A program made the translations under genes and the position numbers. From assembly GCA_022453515.1 (NCBI GenBank), contig JAJNNY010000018.1:124001-188000 (forward strand): DNA of 64,000 nt, read 5' to 3'. Shown here piece by piece: positions 26,101 to 36,761 of the stretch. The notes under the pieces are model-generated. The model had not been told where the DNA came from, made no database searches, and worked only from the letters and a program-made list of their open reading frames with translations. The stretch comes from Astrocystis sublimbata. Taxonomy: Eukaryota > Ascomycota > Sordariomycetes > Xylariales > Xylariaceae. The stretch's first letter is position 1; every line of letters starts with the position of its first letter.

Positions 26101-26199
26101 CTCCTGAAGCGCCAGCATCGAATAATCTTCAGGATTTGAAAGAAGGGGACAGAGGAAATCGACGGCAGTAAGGTTATCATCTGGTCTCAAAAAGTCGAA
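17167..26199. other. Nine-kilobase gene-poor region
   Basis: Open frames are all under 150 residues, lack recognisable motifs, mostly start at non-ATG or poorly placed codons, and cannot be joined into longer frames by obvious splice sites. No transposase, reverse transcriptase or integrase motifs are visible, even degenerate ones. The last part before 26200 (about 24.5-25.2 kb) is A/T-rich. It might hold non-coding RNAs, old repeats, or genes with many tiny exons that I cannot see. Confidence 0.5.
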
Positions 26200-27465
26200 A
26201 TGGCAGACCACAGTCCACAGAAATCCGGCAACGACGTGGATATCACAGCCGTATCTGACGGGGACCGCAGAGCCAGCTTGAACCGCGAATATGGCACCAC
26301 CAACACAAGCGACAGCGAGGCCGTGGCTACTGACAACGAGGCTGTAAGTCATGCGCTGCAAGAGCTCGAGGGCACCAAGATACGCTGGTACTCCTATCTC
26401 AAGACGCGGGACTTTTGGATCGTGCTGTTCATCGGCCAGATCCTCGCGCTGGCCATCACCTCCACCAACACCTTCTCGTCGCTGCTGGTGGAGAACAACA
26501 CGTCCATCCCGGCCTTCCAGTCCTTCTTCAACTACGTGCTCCTGACCGTCGTCTACCTGTCGTACACCATCTACCAGTACGGCCCCCGGAAGTTCGGCGG
26601 CATCCTCCTGCGCGACGGCTGGAAGTACTTCATCCTCTCCTTCCTCGATGTCGAGGGCAACTACTTCACCGTGCTCGCGTACAACTACACCAACATCCTG
26701 TCGGCGCAGCTCATCAACTTCTGGGCCATCGTCGTCGTCGTCGTCATCTCCTTCCTCCTGCTGCGCGTGCGCTACAAGATCTTCCAGATCCTCGGCATCC
26801 TCATCTGCGTCGGCGGCACCGGCGTGCTTCTCGCCAGCGACCACATCCAGGGCACCAACGGCGGACCCGGCGCCAACCTGCTCAAGGGCGACCTGTTCGC
26901 GCTCCTGGGCGCCACCTTCTACGGCCTGACCAACACCTTCGAGGAGTGGCTCGTCAGCAAGCGCCCGACGTACGAGGTCCTCGCCTTCCTGGGCCTCTTC
27001 GGCATCTTCATCAACGGGACGCAGGCCGCCATCTTCGACCGGCACAGCCTGGAGACGGGCAACTTCACGGGCCCCGTGATCGGCTACATCGTGGGCTACA
27101 CGCTTGTTCTCTTCCTCTTCTACTCCATCGTGCCCTTCCTACTGCGCATCGCCTCCGCCGCCTTCTTCAACATCTCGCTGCTCACCGGCAACTTCTGGGG
27201 CACCGTCATCGGCGTCCGCGTCTTCGGCTACAAGATCCACTTCCTGTACCCCATCGCCTTCGTCCTCATCATCGTCGGCCAACTCACCTACTTCCTGGCC
27301 GGCAGCATGCTCGGCGACTCCAAGAAGCCGTGGCTCGGCGCCGCGCAGGAAGATGGCGTAGCCGGCCTGGGCACCGCGAAACTGAAGGCCATCAACGAAG
27401 CCCGGAGACGCGCGCAGCTGGCTGACGAGGTGAATCAGAACCAAACGGCGACGGAACAGGTCTGA
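26200..27465 (+). CDS. SLC35F-type solute carrier (drug/metabolite transporter superfamily)
   Basis: Intronless 421-residue protein. After a hydrophilic, Ser/Asp-rich N-terminus (about 1-65) come about ten hydrophobic segments, including WIVLFIGQILALAITSTNTF, FNYVLLTVVYLSYTIYQYGP, YFTVLAYNYTNILSAQLINF and GILICVGGTGVLLASDH. The cytosolic tail is charged. The VEGNYFTVLAYNYTN and WAIVVVVVISFLLLR features are typical of SLC35F1/F2/F6-like proteins (SLC35F family, PF06027), integral membrane carriers whose fungal substrates are mostly unknown. The ATG at 26200 follows a purine at -3 and no longer upstream frame exists. Codons in the membrane part end almost only in C or G, which opens long spurious frames on both strands. 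Gene-poor AT-rich DNA lies on the upstream side. Confidence 0.92.
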   Translation: MADHSPQKSGNDVDITAVSDGDRRASLNREYGTTNTSDSEAVATDNEAVSHALQELEGTKIRWYSYLKTRDFWIVLFIGQILALAITSTNTFSSLLVENNTSIPAFQSFFNYVLLTVVYLSYTIYQYGPRKFGGILLRDGWKYFILSFLDVEGNYFTVLAYNYTNILSAQLINFWAIVVVVVISFLLLRVRYKIFQILGILICVGGTGVLLASDHIQGTNGGPGANLLKGDLFALLGATFYGLTNTFEEWLVSKRPTYEVLAFLGLFGIFINGTQAAIFDRHSLETGNFTGPVIGYIVGYTLVLFLFYSIVPFLLRIASAAFFNISLLTGNFWGTVIGVRVFGYKIHFLYPIAFVLIIVGQLTYFLAGSMLGDSKKPWLGAAQEDGVAGLGTAKLKAINEARRRAQLADEVNQNQTATEQV

Positions 27466-28266
27466 GGGTGCTTCGCGATGTGCTATGTTTATATCCGCCA
27501 CCTTAATTACCTGACTCTAATTCTTGCATACACATAATCGTACTTGAATATATTGAAAAAAATCATTGAAATTTAAACCAGCTCGATCGTCGTCATATCC
27601 ACTTACTTAGACAGGTATTTTACGAGTGCATGTTGCCGTATTAGATATAACTTGAAGTAGCCTCGCGGAATTGCTCGTACCGGAGCTATCGAGAAACCAA
27701 TTGATCACCGCTGAACTTCTAGGTACCTAGGTACATAAACATGTCGTATTGATTGGTTTTCTGTTTAATAGTTGGAATGGATCATCCAGCCCCCGCCTCA
27801 GGCTAGAGACGCAACACAACAAAACATAACACAACGTAACCCCCTATTCATGCAAGACATGCAAATTTGTATTTCAATTAATAAAGTTCTGCTACTCGTG
27901 ATCATGAATTCATACTCATTGAGGTCCTAGACATCTTATCATAACCTTAATAAATTCCAGATTCTATCTTGCCGCAACAAGCCACACCAATAGGGCGTCA
28001 AACTTAATAGAGGAAATAAATCTGGAGCGCTCCAATTCTGCTTAGATACATGGAGCGGAAATCAAATGGTATCGGTGTTAGCTAAATGAATATGACCAAA
28101 GCATTAACTGAAACATAACCAGCAACCCCTTCGATCCGCTATGCACCCAGTCTCCTACGCAATGAATGGATAATCAGTGAATCAAACATAATTCTATATC
28201 GCGCGCTTGCCAACCTAATGATTTAACGGCCGTGACACATTTCAGACGAGCTTAGCTCAAAAATAC
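27466..28266. other. Convergent 3' flanks, A/T-rich, no gene seen
   Basis: It separates the stops of the SLC35F-type gene (+) and the Ser/Pro-rich gene (-). A TAGGTACCTAGGTAC palindromic word lies near 27720. No coding signal. Confidence 0.6.
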
Positions 28267-30222
28267 TCAGATAAACTCATTGCCCGACCCATTGCCCCCT
28301 ACTGGCGCACTCGGTCGATTGACATCGTTGTTCTCTAAACCCATTTGCTTTGCATTGACGGACCGTGGCGGGGGTCTTAGTCCACCTCCAAAAGCTGTTG
28401 GAGTCCAAGGGCGACTGAAAGACCGAAAAGTAGGCGATTCAGCGCCTGGACGGGCTGTCGGGAGGCGAGGCGGCTCAAGAGGTTCGTAAATTGATAGAGC
28501 CTCTGAACCGGATTCTGAGCATATCCGGGAGCCTGCGGGAGACGGAGTCATAGCGGCACGGTCGAAAGACGGTACTACGGGCGACGGCAAGGGCCAACAA
28601 GAGTAGTCTGGCATTGGGGCGTTGCGGCGCATTGCCGAACGAGGGGGTATCGGTGGGGTGGTGGGAGAGGGACTGCAATCGATATCTGTCTCCTCTTTTC
28701 GAGGAAACGAGAAGCTGCTGGCGAATGAGCCGGGAGATTGTGACGGTGGCGGAAAGCGAGGACTGGCCAATGGGCCGGTAAGTGGAATCACAGGGCTCGT
28801 GCTTTCTGGTGACGGGGGGTAATCGTAGGCGTTGTCCTCATCATATACGGATGATCCTCCCGGAGAGTCGAGTTCTTGCACGTCGATCCGCGACCGCAGG
28901 GGCGACTTTATGCTTATCGGCGTGATTGATCTTGGGTTAGGTAAGAAAGGTGCGCTCCGAGGCCCATTGCGATCCACAACGTTTAGACGAAAGCCCGTAT
29001 TGGTATTGAGGGTAAGTGGAGGCGGGCGCGCGTGGTTCGATGTCTTCGACCTGTCAGCCAGAGGATGTAGAGGCACATTGCCATTCTCTGCTTCAATCTT
29101 CATCTGCAAGCTATATCGCCGCTGTGCGCTGATCGTTAGCGTGTCTCGCTTCGCAGTGACATTTTGTATCACTGGTTTGATGCTGTTTTTCTTCGAGGAT
29201 GGAGAGGTATGACTGAGAGAGCTAGCAGTGCGTGAGGACTTCTCTTCGCTTACTCGAGGTGTCGTCGACGGCGACGGCAGTGATGCGGGCCCAAAGTTTG
29301 ATCTTGGAAGCTCAGATTCGTCGACGCCCGAGGAAACTTCATGGCGACTTGGGACGCTTATTGATTGCATGTCAGCTGCCAGTGGTCGGGCCGTTATCGG
29401 TGTCGAAGTTTCAGGAGTCTCCCTATCGACAATCGACTGTGGCGGAGAAGGAGGTTTCTGAGGTGACAGGCTTTCTGCTGGCGTTCTAGCTGCCAATCGA
29501 ATCGAGGCCGGCTTCTTGATGCGCAGTGGCGCAGGAGTCTTAATCGTCTCGCCGAAATCTCCGAAATCTGCAAATGACGATACATCTTCTGGTAAATCGA
29601 GTTTCAACTCGTACTGACCAAGCGGTGACCTAGGCGCAGCGCTCAACGGTGTGCTTGGCTGCACATCATCCCGCCCTGTTGACGTCGGACTCAGAGGGCT
29701 CAAAGGACTCAGTGGCCCTTTCGGTCCTGGGTTTGATGAGTCACGGTTGAAGTGTACATCGAGAGGGTCGATGAAGGGTTGGCTTTTAACATCAGATGTG
29801 TTTGGCCGAGCGAGAATGCTGAAGTTAGGAGGCGCGAGCTTCAAACTTGTTGCGGACCCCGTCCCTAAACGGCGACCCAGAGTTGGCGGAGTGGGTAAGT
29901 CTGTCATGCTGGAGCCGAATTTCATAGAGGCGAAAGGCGCTTTGAATTTACTCTTCTTCGAAAGTGAGGATTGATTCGAGGTCTGTCGCGAGAGCGAATA
30001 TACGCTCGCTTCGTACGTAGCATTTGGTCCGCCTTCAAAATCAAAGAAATTACTGTCGGTAGCCTGGGGGTCGTCGAGAGCCCGAATCTTAGGAGGAGGA
30101 ACCTCGACATCCTTTGAAGATTTCCTGAACTCGTGAGTATGGAAACCACATGTACTCTTGACTATGGGCTCAGCTTACTTCTTCTTCTCGCCCCCAATCT
30201 TCAATCCGAAGAACGACACCAT
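28267..30222 (-). CDS. Ser/Pro-rich disordered fungal protein, function unknown
   Basis: Two exons: 30222-30179 and 30124-28267, intron 54 nt (donor GTAAGC, acceptor TTCAG), giving 633 residues. The first exon encodes MVSFFGLKIGGEKKK, a short conserved-looking N-terminus rich in lysine. Splicing continues into KSSKDVEVPPPKIRALDD and an FFDFEGG patch. The rest is low-complexity Ser/Pro/Thr with many SP and TP dipeptides (candidate proline-directed phosphorylation sites). It includes a basic stretch, SAQRRYSLQMKIEAENGNVP, and a C-terminus with PTFRSFSRPWTPTAFGGGLR. There is no transmembrane segment, signal peptide or catalytic domain I can name. I recognise the N-terminal pattern from other Sordariomycete hypothetical proteins but know no function. 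The first ATG after upstream stops is used. Confidence 0.82.
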
Positions 30223-30780
30223 CGTAGCCGAGTGCTGATATGGTAGCTACGCTGTACTGATCTGCGAAGATAGGTGACTGCTGGCGATGGAACCAAAGCG
30301 ACGGTAGTGGGTAGCACCGTCAAACCGGAAGTGATATAAATGATGTAGATGATTCGAGAACCACAAGTCGGCGGTCTTTACCGTGATTGAACGACTTGAG
30401 ACCGTTAAGAGAGACGAAAATGATCTGTTATTAGAGACTAGTGTGCGGCGCTCGCGTCGGAGACCTCAATAAACAGCTGAGTGAGTGTATGCTGTCAATC
30501 GCTTTGCCCTGCGCGATGCCAACGTCGCGTTTTGTTGAGAAGTGACCTGCAACTCGGTATGCGAAGGGGGATGAAATGAGTGTATCGAAAAGGAGGGTAG
30601 GGCCACACCGAATGGGGGCTGATCTCTCTTGAGATAGGCCACCTGCAGGAAGTGCTGGTGGAAGCGGCCTGTCGATATCACGACGATAGGTAAGGAGGGC
30701 AAGGAGAGAAAAGGTGGCGGTTGCACGATTGTCGAAGGACGAGGCGTCTCAGAGCATTATTACATTACATTAAGGTACAA

Positions 30781-30800
30781 TAGGTAGGTAGGTAGGTAGG
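30781..30800. repeat. (TAGG)5 microsatellite
   Basis: Five uninterrupted TAGG units about 560 bp upstream of the minus-strand gene starting at 30222. It is the longest pure run of the TAGG word seen in the window. Confidence 0.9.
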
Positions 30801-32705
30801 TTAATTCCACGCCCGGCTTGCTGCTGCTCTCGTCTCAGCAGAGCAGTGAGGGTGAGGTCTGAGGATAGAACTCTTGCCGAAGGGACAGCGGGAGGTTGAT
30901 CAGTGACTTCTACTTCTGCCAGGGACTCAGGCGTGTCAGGGCACACGGGCACACGCCCGGCACTAGGCAGTGTTACCGGGTAATTGCCTTAGCAGGACCT
31001 TAGTGTGCAGAGTCCACTACCTATGCGGGTGACAGCTAGCCCCAGAGACAAGCTCGCCCAATCACCGTTGCCCCCATGGGCATGATAATGATTAGATACC
31101 CTGCGCATCCTGCAGGGGAAAGGTACCTCGCTTCGAATCCCTTGCCCTCCTCGCCCTCCTCCCCGTTTTTTGTTGCTTGGTCTCCCACCCACTGACAGAA
31201 AGCTGCCACCTTGCCGCAGATAAGCATATTAGAAGTTGGGCAATATACTAAGTAGGTAAGTAAGTCAGTCAGTATGGAGGGGAGTCGGCTAGGGGTTCTG
31301 TCGCCAAGCTTGCCGCTGACCACGGGCACAAGCCCGAATAGGAAACTTTCAAGGGTATTGGGAAATTTGACTGGCGGCTGGCCCCATCACTATTACACCC
31401 TTAGTCGTCGACCCTTAGCGCTGCTAGTCCATTCTGCTTCGCGACGTCAAAAACCACTTAGGAGAATTAGGGTAATTAGTAATTACGCGAATAGAAACGG
31501 TCCTTGCCCGACCTGTTCGGTACTTAGCTAACTCACCTTCAAACCTATCTCGGTAAGTAGATACACGTATAGCCAGCTGGTATTGTCCTGCTGGGTTAGC
31601 GTAGCTCATGGTGTTGCTCGTGTTAGCTGAGTGTGGGGTTTCCCTTGAGGGTTCGTAACTTGGCAGTGTTACTGAAAATAAAACCATCCCACCTTCATCC
31701 CACCATGGTTGTACACCAACTATCAAACAAAATCATATTCTCATGGCCTGAAAACTACCAGCTTGATTTTTTGTTGTAAGGCGAAAGTTACCCAGATGTC
31801 CAGCGATTAAAAGGGCCATTTGTATTGCTTGTTGTTGCCCGTCACCGCCTGCAGACAGTTCTTGTCTGAACATATATCCATGACTAAGTAGGTATATCTA
31901 GAAACGTACTGACCGGGATTGGAGAAGATCACAATGGTAATCTGTAGGGACACACTGCAGGACAGTCAGGGAGAGTCACACAAGTGTTTACAGTAAGGGT
32001 TGACTGGAAATTCCACCGTTCCGGTGCAATATGGGCATCGAGGCATGCATATTTTCTCGCTAGGCACAAGACTGGGTTATAGTCGAGGTGCCCCCACGTT
32101 TTTGAGCTGTGAGCATATCATGAACTCCCGCCAGCTTGACCCCCCGAGCCCCCCTACTTTTATTGCAAGATCTTCTCTGGTATTATTTGATAATGCCCAT
32201 GGGAGGCAAGTAGCCCACGAGCATTGTTGGCAATACCAATGTACATAGATTATTCTCTCAATTGCAAAGGAGAATTCGCGTCAACCGGCGCCTTCAACTC
32301 AGTCTCTACACAATCAGTATGTTGTTCGCACCAACACTTACTATTTGGTGATATGAGTTGCTTCAATGATTGGTTTCAGCTATTTGCAAGCTCGCATAGT
32401 TTGCACGCGATTGCCATCCCCGTAGAGGCTAGATGGAGCTTATTGGCATTATTGGATGGCAGAGACGTTGTAGACCTTAGCGGCCGGGATAGTTCACCTG
32501 AGCACAACCGGGCGAAGTGGTCCAGATCCCTTGGCACAACATTGAGACTTCGTTTCTCGGTTTCAGCCATTTGCATATATCTTTGTTTATAAACCACGAC
32601 TTTAACCGTGCACGTTCTTTGGTGACACGTATGTAAAATGTGTGTTTGTGTTCTATTATGACCCGAACCGAACTCGTTATGATTCTATCGTGGGGATACT
32701 ATAAT

Positions 32706-32723
32706 TACCTACCTAGGTAGGTA
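32706..32723. repeat. 18-bp perfect palindrome of the TACCTA/TAGGTA family
   Basis: TACCTACCTAGGTAGGTA equals its own reverse complement. Similar shorter palindromes, such as TAGGTACCTA at 27720, occur in other intergenic stretches of the window. Confidence 0.8.
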
Positions 32724-33847
32724 CTGATGCAGCACTTTGCTGGCTGTGTGAGGAGTACTTGATGACTTTGAAATCTGTGTAACGCATGAATAAACGCTGA
32801 TATAGTACACATTAGAAGCTCGATTGCTTTAGTTTACCTAGTTAGTCGCACGATATAAGATACAGGTCTTTTGACTAGGTAGACCGGTGTGACTTCGTAT
32901 GCGAGAGATCAAAAGTGTTGCCATATCTTTGCTAGTCTTCCCATCCTTTAGCATATAGAAGGGTGTAAATGTAAGGCCCAGCGCTTCCATATTGATTTTG
33001 TTATTCCGAGTGTTGAATGTGTCTCTATTCCAGAAGGTACGACGAAGCTCTCTGTAAGCCGATTCTAAGTGCTAACTTTCTAGAAGCACCTGAAGACTAA
33101 GGCTACTTACTGAGTTGAAGTCACACTATTTGGGCGATATCAATCTATCTGACACGAAGCGCACTAATGAGATCATCTTGATCATCTCGATCACATAGAT
33201 CTCGGAATTGCGCACGAGTGGAACTACTAGTCATAACACGAGTGCGCCACTAAGACGATCAAACACTGAAGCCTACAGACAACATGGCATCACTTGGATT
33301 AACCTCAGATACAAAGGTCTCGACAGCCACAGGTTGGGAGATAAAACCGAACCAGCTGGATAGATAGCACTCAGTACTTGATAAGATATTGACTGAATTT
33401 GAAATCATCCTAAAATGAGATGGGCCATTCAGACACCTGGCATATATATATACAAAGAATATAGAATGTGTGACCAGTTCGAAAGGTAGCACCTAACGAA
33501 TAGCCGACTGATGTTTTGCGCCTTCCTGACCAAAGACACTAAAGCAAGCCCAACTCCTATCCCCTTGGCTGGACCAAATCGTAAATCTTCCAGAACAGTG
33601 TGTGTTCGCGTGTGCTATGCTCGAGGAGGCGACTCAAATGATATGCCCGAGGAGCTGTGTAGGTTTCGTAGGTTGGGCTCGAGCCCTTCTTCGCGCCCCG
33701 GACAGTGAAAGGGATCATGGCCGTCGCTCGCCGTTTTCTCCCCTTATCCGCCAGACCTCCCTTATCTGACTGTTTTACAATTTTTTTTTCCTTCATGTTC
33801 TCGTTCACTGGCGGAAGGCCTGCTATCGCGTTGCAGTTGTTGCTGTT

Positions 33848-34096
33848 TTACAGGGAGCTGCAGGTGCACCCTTCTGGCGCGTTGACGTTCGGGTACGCCA
33901 CACACCACTGCCTCTTGTTACGGCAGTTTATTCGGCTCGCACCACATTGCGTGTGTGAGCAAGGGCCGGTGTACGCACGTGTGTCTAATGGCGAAGCAGG
34001 CAATATGCTTATATCTGCTGGTGCCGCCAAGACTGTGCCGGTAAAGGAGCTCAGAAGAGCGGTGGATAGGAGTGTGAAGAGGAGAGTTGGCTGCAT
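33848..34096 (-). CDS. Small secreted cysteine-rich protein (82 aa)
   Basis: Single exon of 82 residues. It starts with a classic signal peptide (hydrophobic core LLFTLLSTALLSSF, cleavage likely after the TVLA-A region near residue 24). A short spacer ending in LDTR, which could be a processing site, follows. The mature part holds six cysteines in the order C-x4-C-x6-C-x6-C-x11-C-x-C, enough for three disulfides, and contains a WCVAYP core. An in-frame upstream extension to 34348 exists, but its start is not needed because the signal peptide defines the ATG at 34096. A TATAAATGG box lies at 34369-34361, about 265 bp upstream. Proteins of this kind act outside the cell as effectors, antimicrobial peptides or surface proteins. 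Nothing in the sequence decides between these. No neighbour is functionally linked. Confidence 0.75.
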   Translation of the reverse strand: MQPTLLFTLLSTALLSSFTGTVLAAPADISILPASPLDTRAYTGPCSHTQCGASRINCRNKRQWCVAYPNVNAPEGCTCSSL

Positions 34097-35328
34097 TTTG
34101 AGTGATGGAGATATGTATATATATTTGGTTTGTGTGGGTTTTTGGATCAGATGAGATGGAGGGATGAGATAGGGTGGCTGTGTATTGTTGGTGTTGAGAT
34201 CACAGGTGTTCGTCTTTATTATTATATGATGAGAGATTCTTGGTCTAGACCATACGGACCGTTTCAGCCCTGTTTTTGGTGACTGACTTCGAGATCGTAA
34301 AGCATGAGGACTCTTGAGACACGCATAGGTAGAAGAAGAGTAAAACACGGGGATGGTGAGCCATTTATATTAACTGAAAACCTCTCGACAACCAATTGAG
34401 CACAGGCAGCGCTCAATCGATGACATGCATACCAAGGAGAGCCATGCATACCAAGCAACGCCGTCGACAACAACACGGTTGGCGCAGAGCAAGGAAAAAT
34501 CATCCCAAGGACCTTCCCTTCTTTCGCCAATCGTGGAGCTGGGCATCGCCAAGGACGCCCAGTGCCCAGCATGCGGCCTAGACGTTGAACAGCCAGATCT
34601 CGACCTGAGTTGAGTTTCGGGCTGGATATGTGCGCTTCCGGTCCGCACGAGGGTGAATGACCTAGGCGACCAACTGAAACCGAGATGGCCTCATTCATCA
34701 CCTTCGAGAAGCCATCATCGTCAAGAGCAAAAGGGTAGGGAGCAAGGAGGGAGAAGAACACTGCCCAGGCACGCCAGTCTGGTAGTTAGGCGCCACAAGT
34801 GAATACCGGCTCGGCGCCGAGCCTCGCTGAGCACAATATCCCCGCCTTAATCGGCGGTTGGGCGAACGGACCGCAGTGATCGGCATGCGCTGCACCGTCA
34901 TCCTTCGGGACGCGAATCAGTCGTCACCTGTATCGCAGCTTTGAGCGAAAAAGACGCAATTAGTCAAGCCACCGCTCCTTCTTGGCTACCTTTGGCGGCC
35001 TTGGAACAAACCTTAGTTCCTGGTCAATCGGCTGTGACGTAGGGACTGATAAGATCTGATGAGCGTAGCGTCTAGAAAAGCATCGCGAACGAGGTTTGTG
35101 CGTTACCATATACTCTTGGGGAAGAGCGCAACATGTAATTATAGTGTTTTTGTGTAAAGCTACCGTGTTGGATATCTCACAAGGTTTGGAGGGGATCAAG
35201 CAAGCATCATCTACAGTTCCTGGCCCCTGGAACGTGTTCCCAATCCACTTCCTAACGCCGTGTCATCATGCAACCCAATTTAAACTCCTACATGTGATAT
35301 GGGATAAGTGATATGTCTTTAATGGTAA
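34097..35328. other. Promoter side of the secreted-protein gene and 3' flank of the sirtuin
   Basis: Contains a TATAAATGG box on the minus strand at 34361-34369. No further gene is supported; the open frame to 34761 has no domain. Confidence 0.5.
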
Positions 35329-36761
35329 TTATAACGCCGACTGGGTATCTTTGCTGTCACTTGTGGACTGGTCGTCTTTCTGCACGCTGTTCGAACCGGC
35401 GCCTTCGACTTGAACTGGTATGTAAGTGGCAACCTGGCTGGCTTCAAGTGCCTTTTCCTTCGTATCAGAATCTGCCTTCGAATGATCTCGCGCTGCAGAC
35501 AGAGTACTCTCATCTGCTGCGCCCACATCGATGTTTGCTTCAGGCTCTTGGGTCGGGATCTTTTGTTCACGGTCCAGTGGTGCACCATCCGTTGACTGTG
35601 TTGGAGGAGAATATGGAACCGTCGGTGAAACTCCAGTCTCTTTCTTCTCCTGCGGCTCGGCATTAGCGATAGCATCATTGTCGTCGTGGTCCTCGGACAA
35701 TTCCAACTTTTGTTCTACCTCCTGCACCAGCTCGTCTAGCTCATCATCCACCGCGTCCTGCGGTTTTCTCGACCGTTGCTTTTCCGCTTCCTTGTCGCCT
35801 ACGAGACCCACCCAGAGTTCCTCCAGCTCGTCCCTCCAGCCAAGTTCGTCGGCCAGCTTGCGGATGCCATCGTCGCATGGACCTAGACACATAACATCGT
35901 CTGCTCTTGTGCCGAAATCACCGACCTGTTCCATGTTGAACAACAGCCTGGGTACCTTGTCTCTTGCCAAGCGCGGGAGTCCGGCGAACGGGTGAACCTG
36001 TAGACTAGTGCCGATGACAATAACTAGATCGGCCTCCTGTGGCACAGTGGCATTATTGAAGAAGGTTTCGGGCAGCTGCTCGCCAAAGAAGACAATATCC
36101 GGTTTCACGAGACCTTTGCAGCCATCGCGCTTACAGATGGGCGCGGTGGCGGTGTCAACACATTTGCGCATCTCAAGGTCAGGAAATGGCTCTTTGCAGT
36201 CGATACATCGCTGAGTGGCAAAGCTGCCGTGTGCCTCGACGATCAAGTCGGACGGGACGCCGGCGACGCGTTCGAGGCAGTCGATGTTCTGGGTGAAAAG
36301 CATGCGCAAGAGCTTCCTTCTGGCGAGGAGGGCCACGAAGGCATGCGATACAGTCGGGTGGAAGTTGCCCGGGTACAGCTCCCGAGCCAGGACATAGAAA
36401 GGCCGCGGATTATTGCGGAAGAAGTCGATGTCGAACACGGCCTCCGGGTGCGGCAGCTGGAGGCGTGCGAGATTGTGGTAGAGCCCTGTCTTGGGCGAGC
36501 GAAAGTCGGGTACTGTAGGGGGAGAGAGGCCTCCAGTCAGACATCACAGGCATCACAGGCATCATAGAGATTACGCCGCAGAGAAAGCAGTCGAGCAGAG
36601 CACTCACTCCCCGCGGCCGTGGAGATGCCAGCGCCGGTCATGACGACAATGCGCTTGGCCCGACGGCTGTTGATCATGTCTGCGACGGCGGCAATGCTGC
36701 GGTCCGACAGGGTGTCGGGCCGTGTGTCCTCGGACACCATGCTCGAGGTTTCCTGGCCCAT
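35329..36761 (-). CDS. hst2: Sir2-family NAD-dependent deacetylase (Hst2/SIRT2-like sirtuin)
   Basis: Two exons: 36761-36608 and 36512-35329, intron 95 nt, giving 445 residues. Splicing rebuilds the NAD-binding motif GAGISTAAGIPDFRSP (residues 43-58). The catalytic fold then shows TQNID (125-129), the proton-accepting histidine in VEAHGSF (H146), and zinc ligands C154-x2-C157 and C178-x4-C183. KPDIVFFGE and IGTSLQVHPFAG complete the pocket. This is a class I sirtuin that removes acyl groups from lysine using NAD. The FFRNNPRPFY and ELYPGNFHPT stretches resemble Hst2/SIRT2 more than nuclear Sir2. After about residue 320 there is a 125-residue acidic, Gln/Glu/Ser-rich tail that is probably disordered. 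Orthology to Hst2 is inferred from motif similarity without a tree. Confidence 0.9.

Larger units (their letters stand above)
30223..33847. other. Intergenic region with TAGG repeats, no gene seen
   Basis: Upstream DNA of the Ser/Pro-rich gene and downstream DNA of the secreted-protein gene. It contains the (TAGG)5 tract and the 18-bp palindrome. Short frames show no recognisable product. Confidence 0.55.

Noticed and set aside
26077..27425. Long open frames on the other strand and in another frame across the transporter gene (26077-27045 minus; 26415-27425 plus)
   Set aside because: They arise from the extreme G/C third positions of the transporter gene and have repetitive Arg/His/Pro or Glu/Val content without domains.
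33705..34154. 149-codon plus-strand frame over the secreted-protein gene
   Set aside because: Antisense shadow of the cysteine-rich gene.
36513..36607. Possible frameshift between the two sirtuin open frames
   Set aside because: A normal 95-nt intron with GTGAGT donor and CTACAG acceptor restores the conserved GAGISTAAGIPDFRSP motif.
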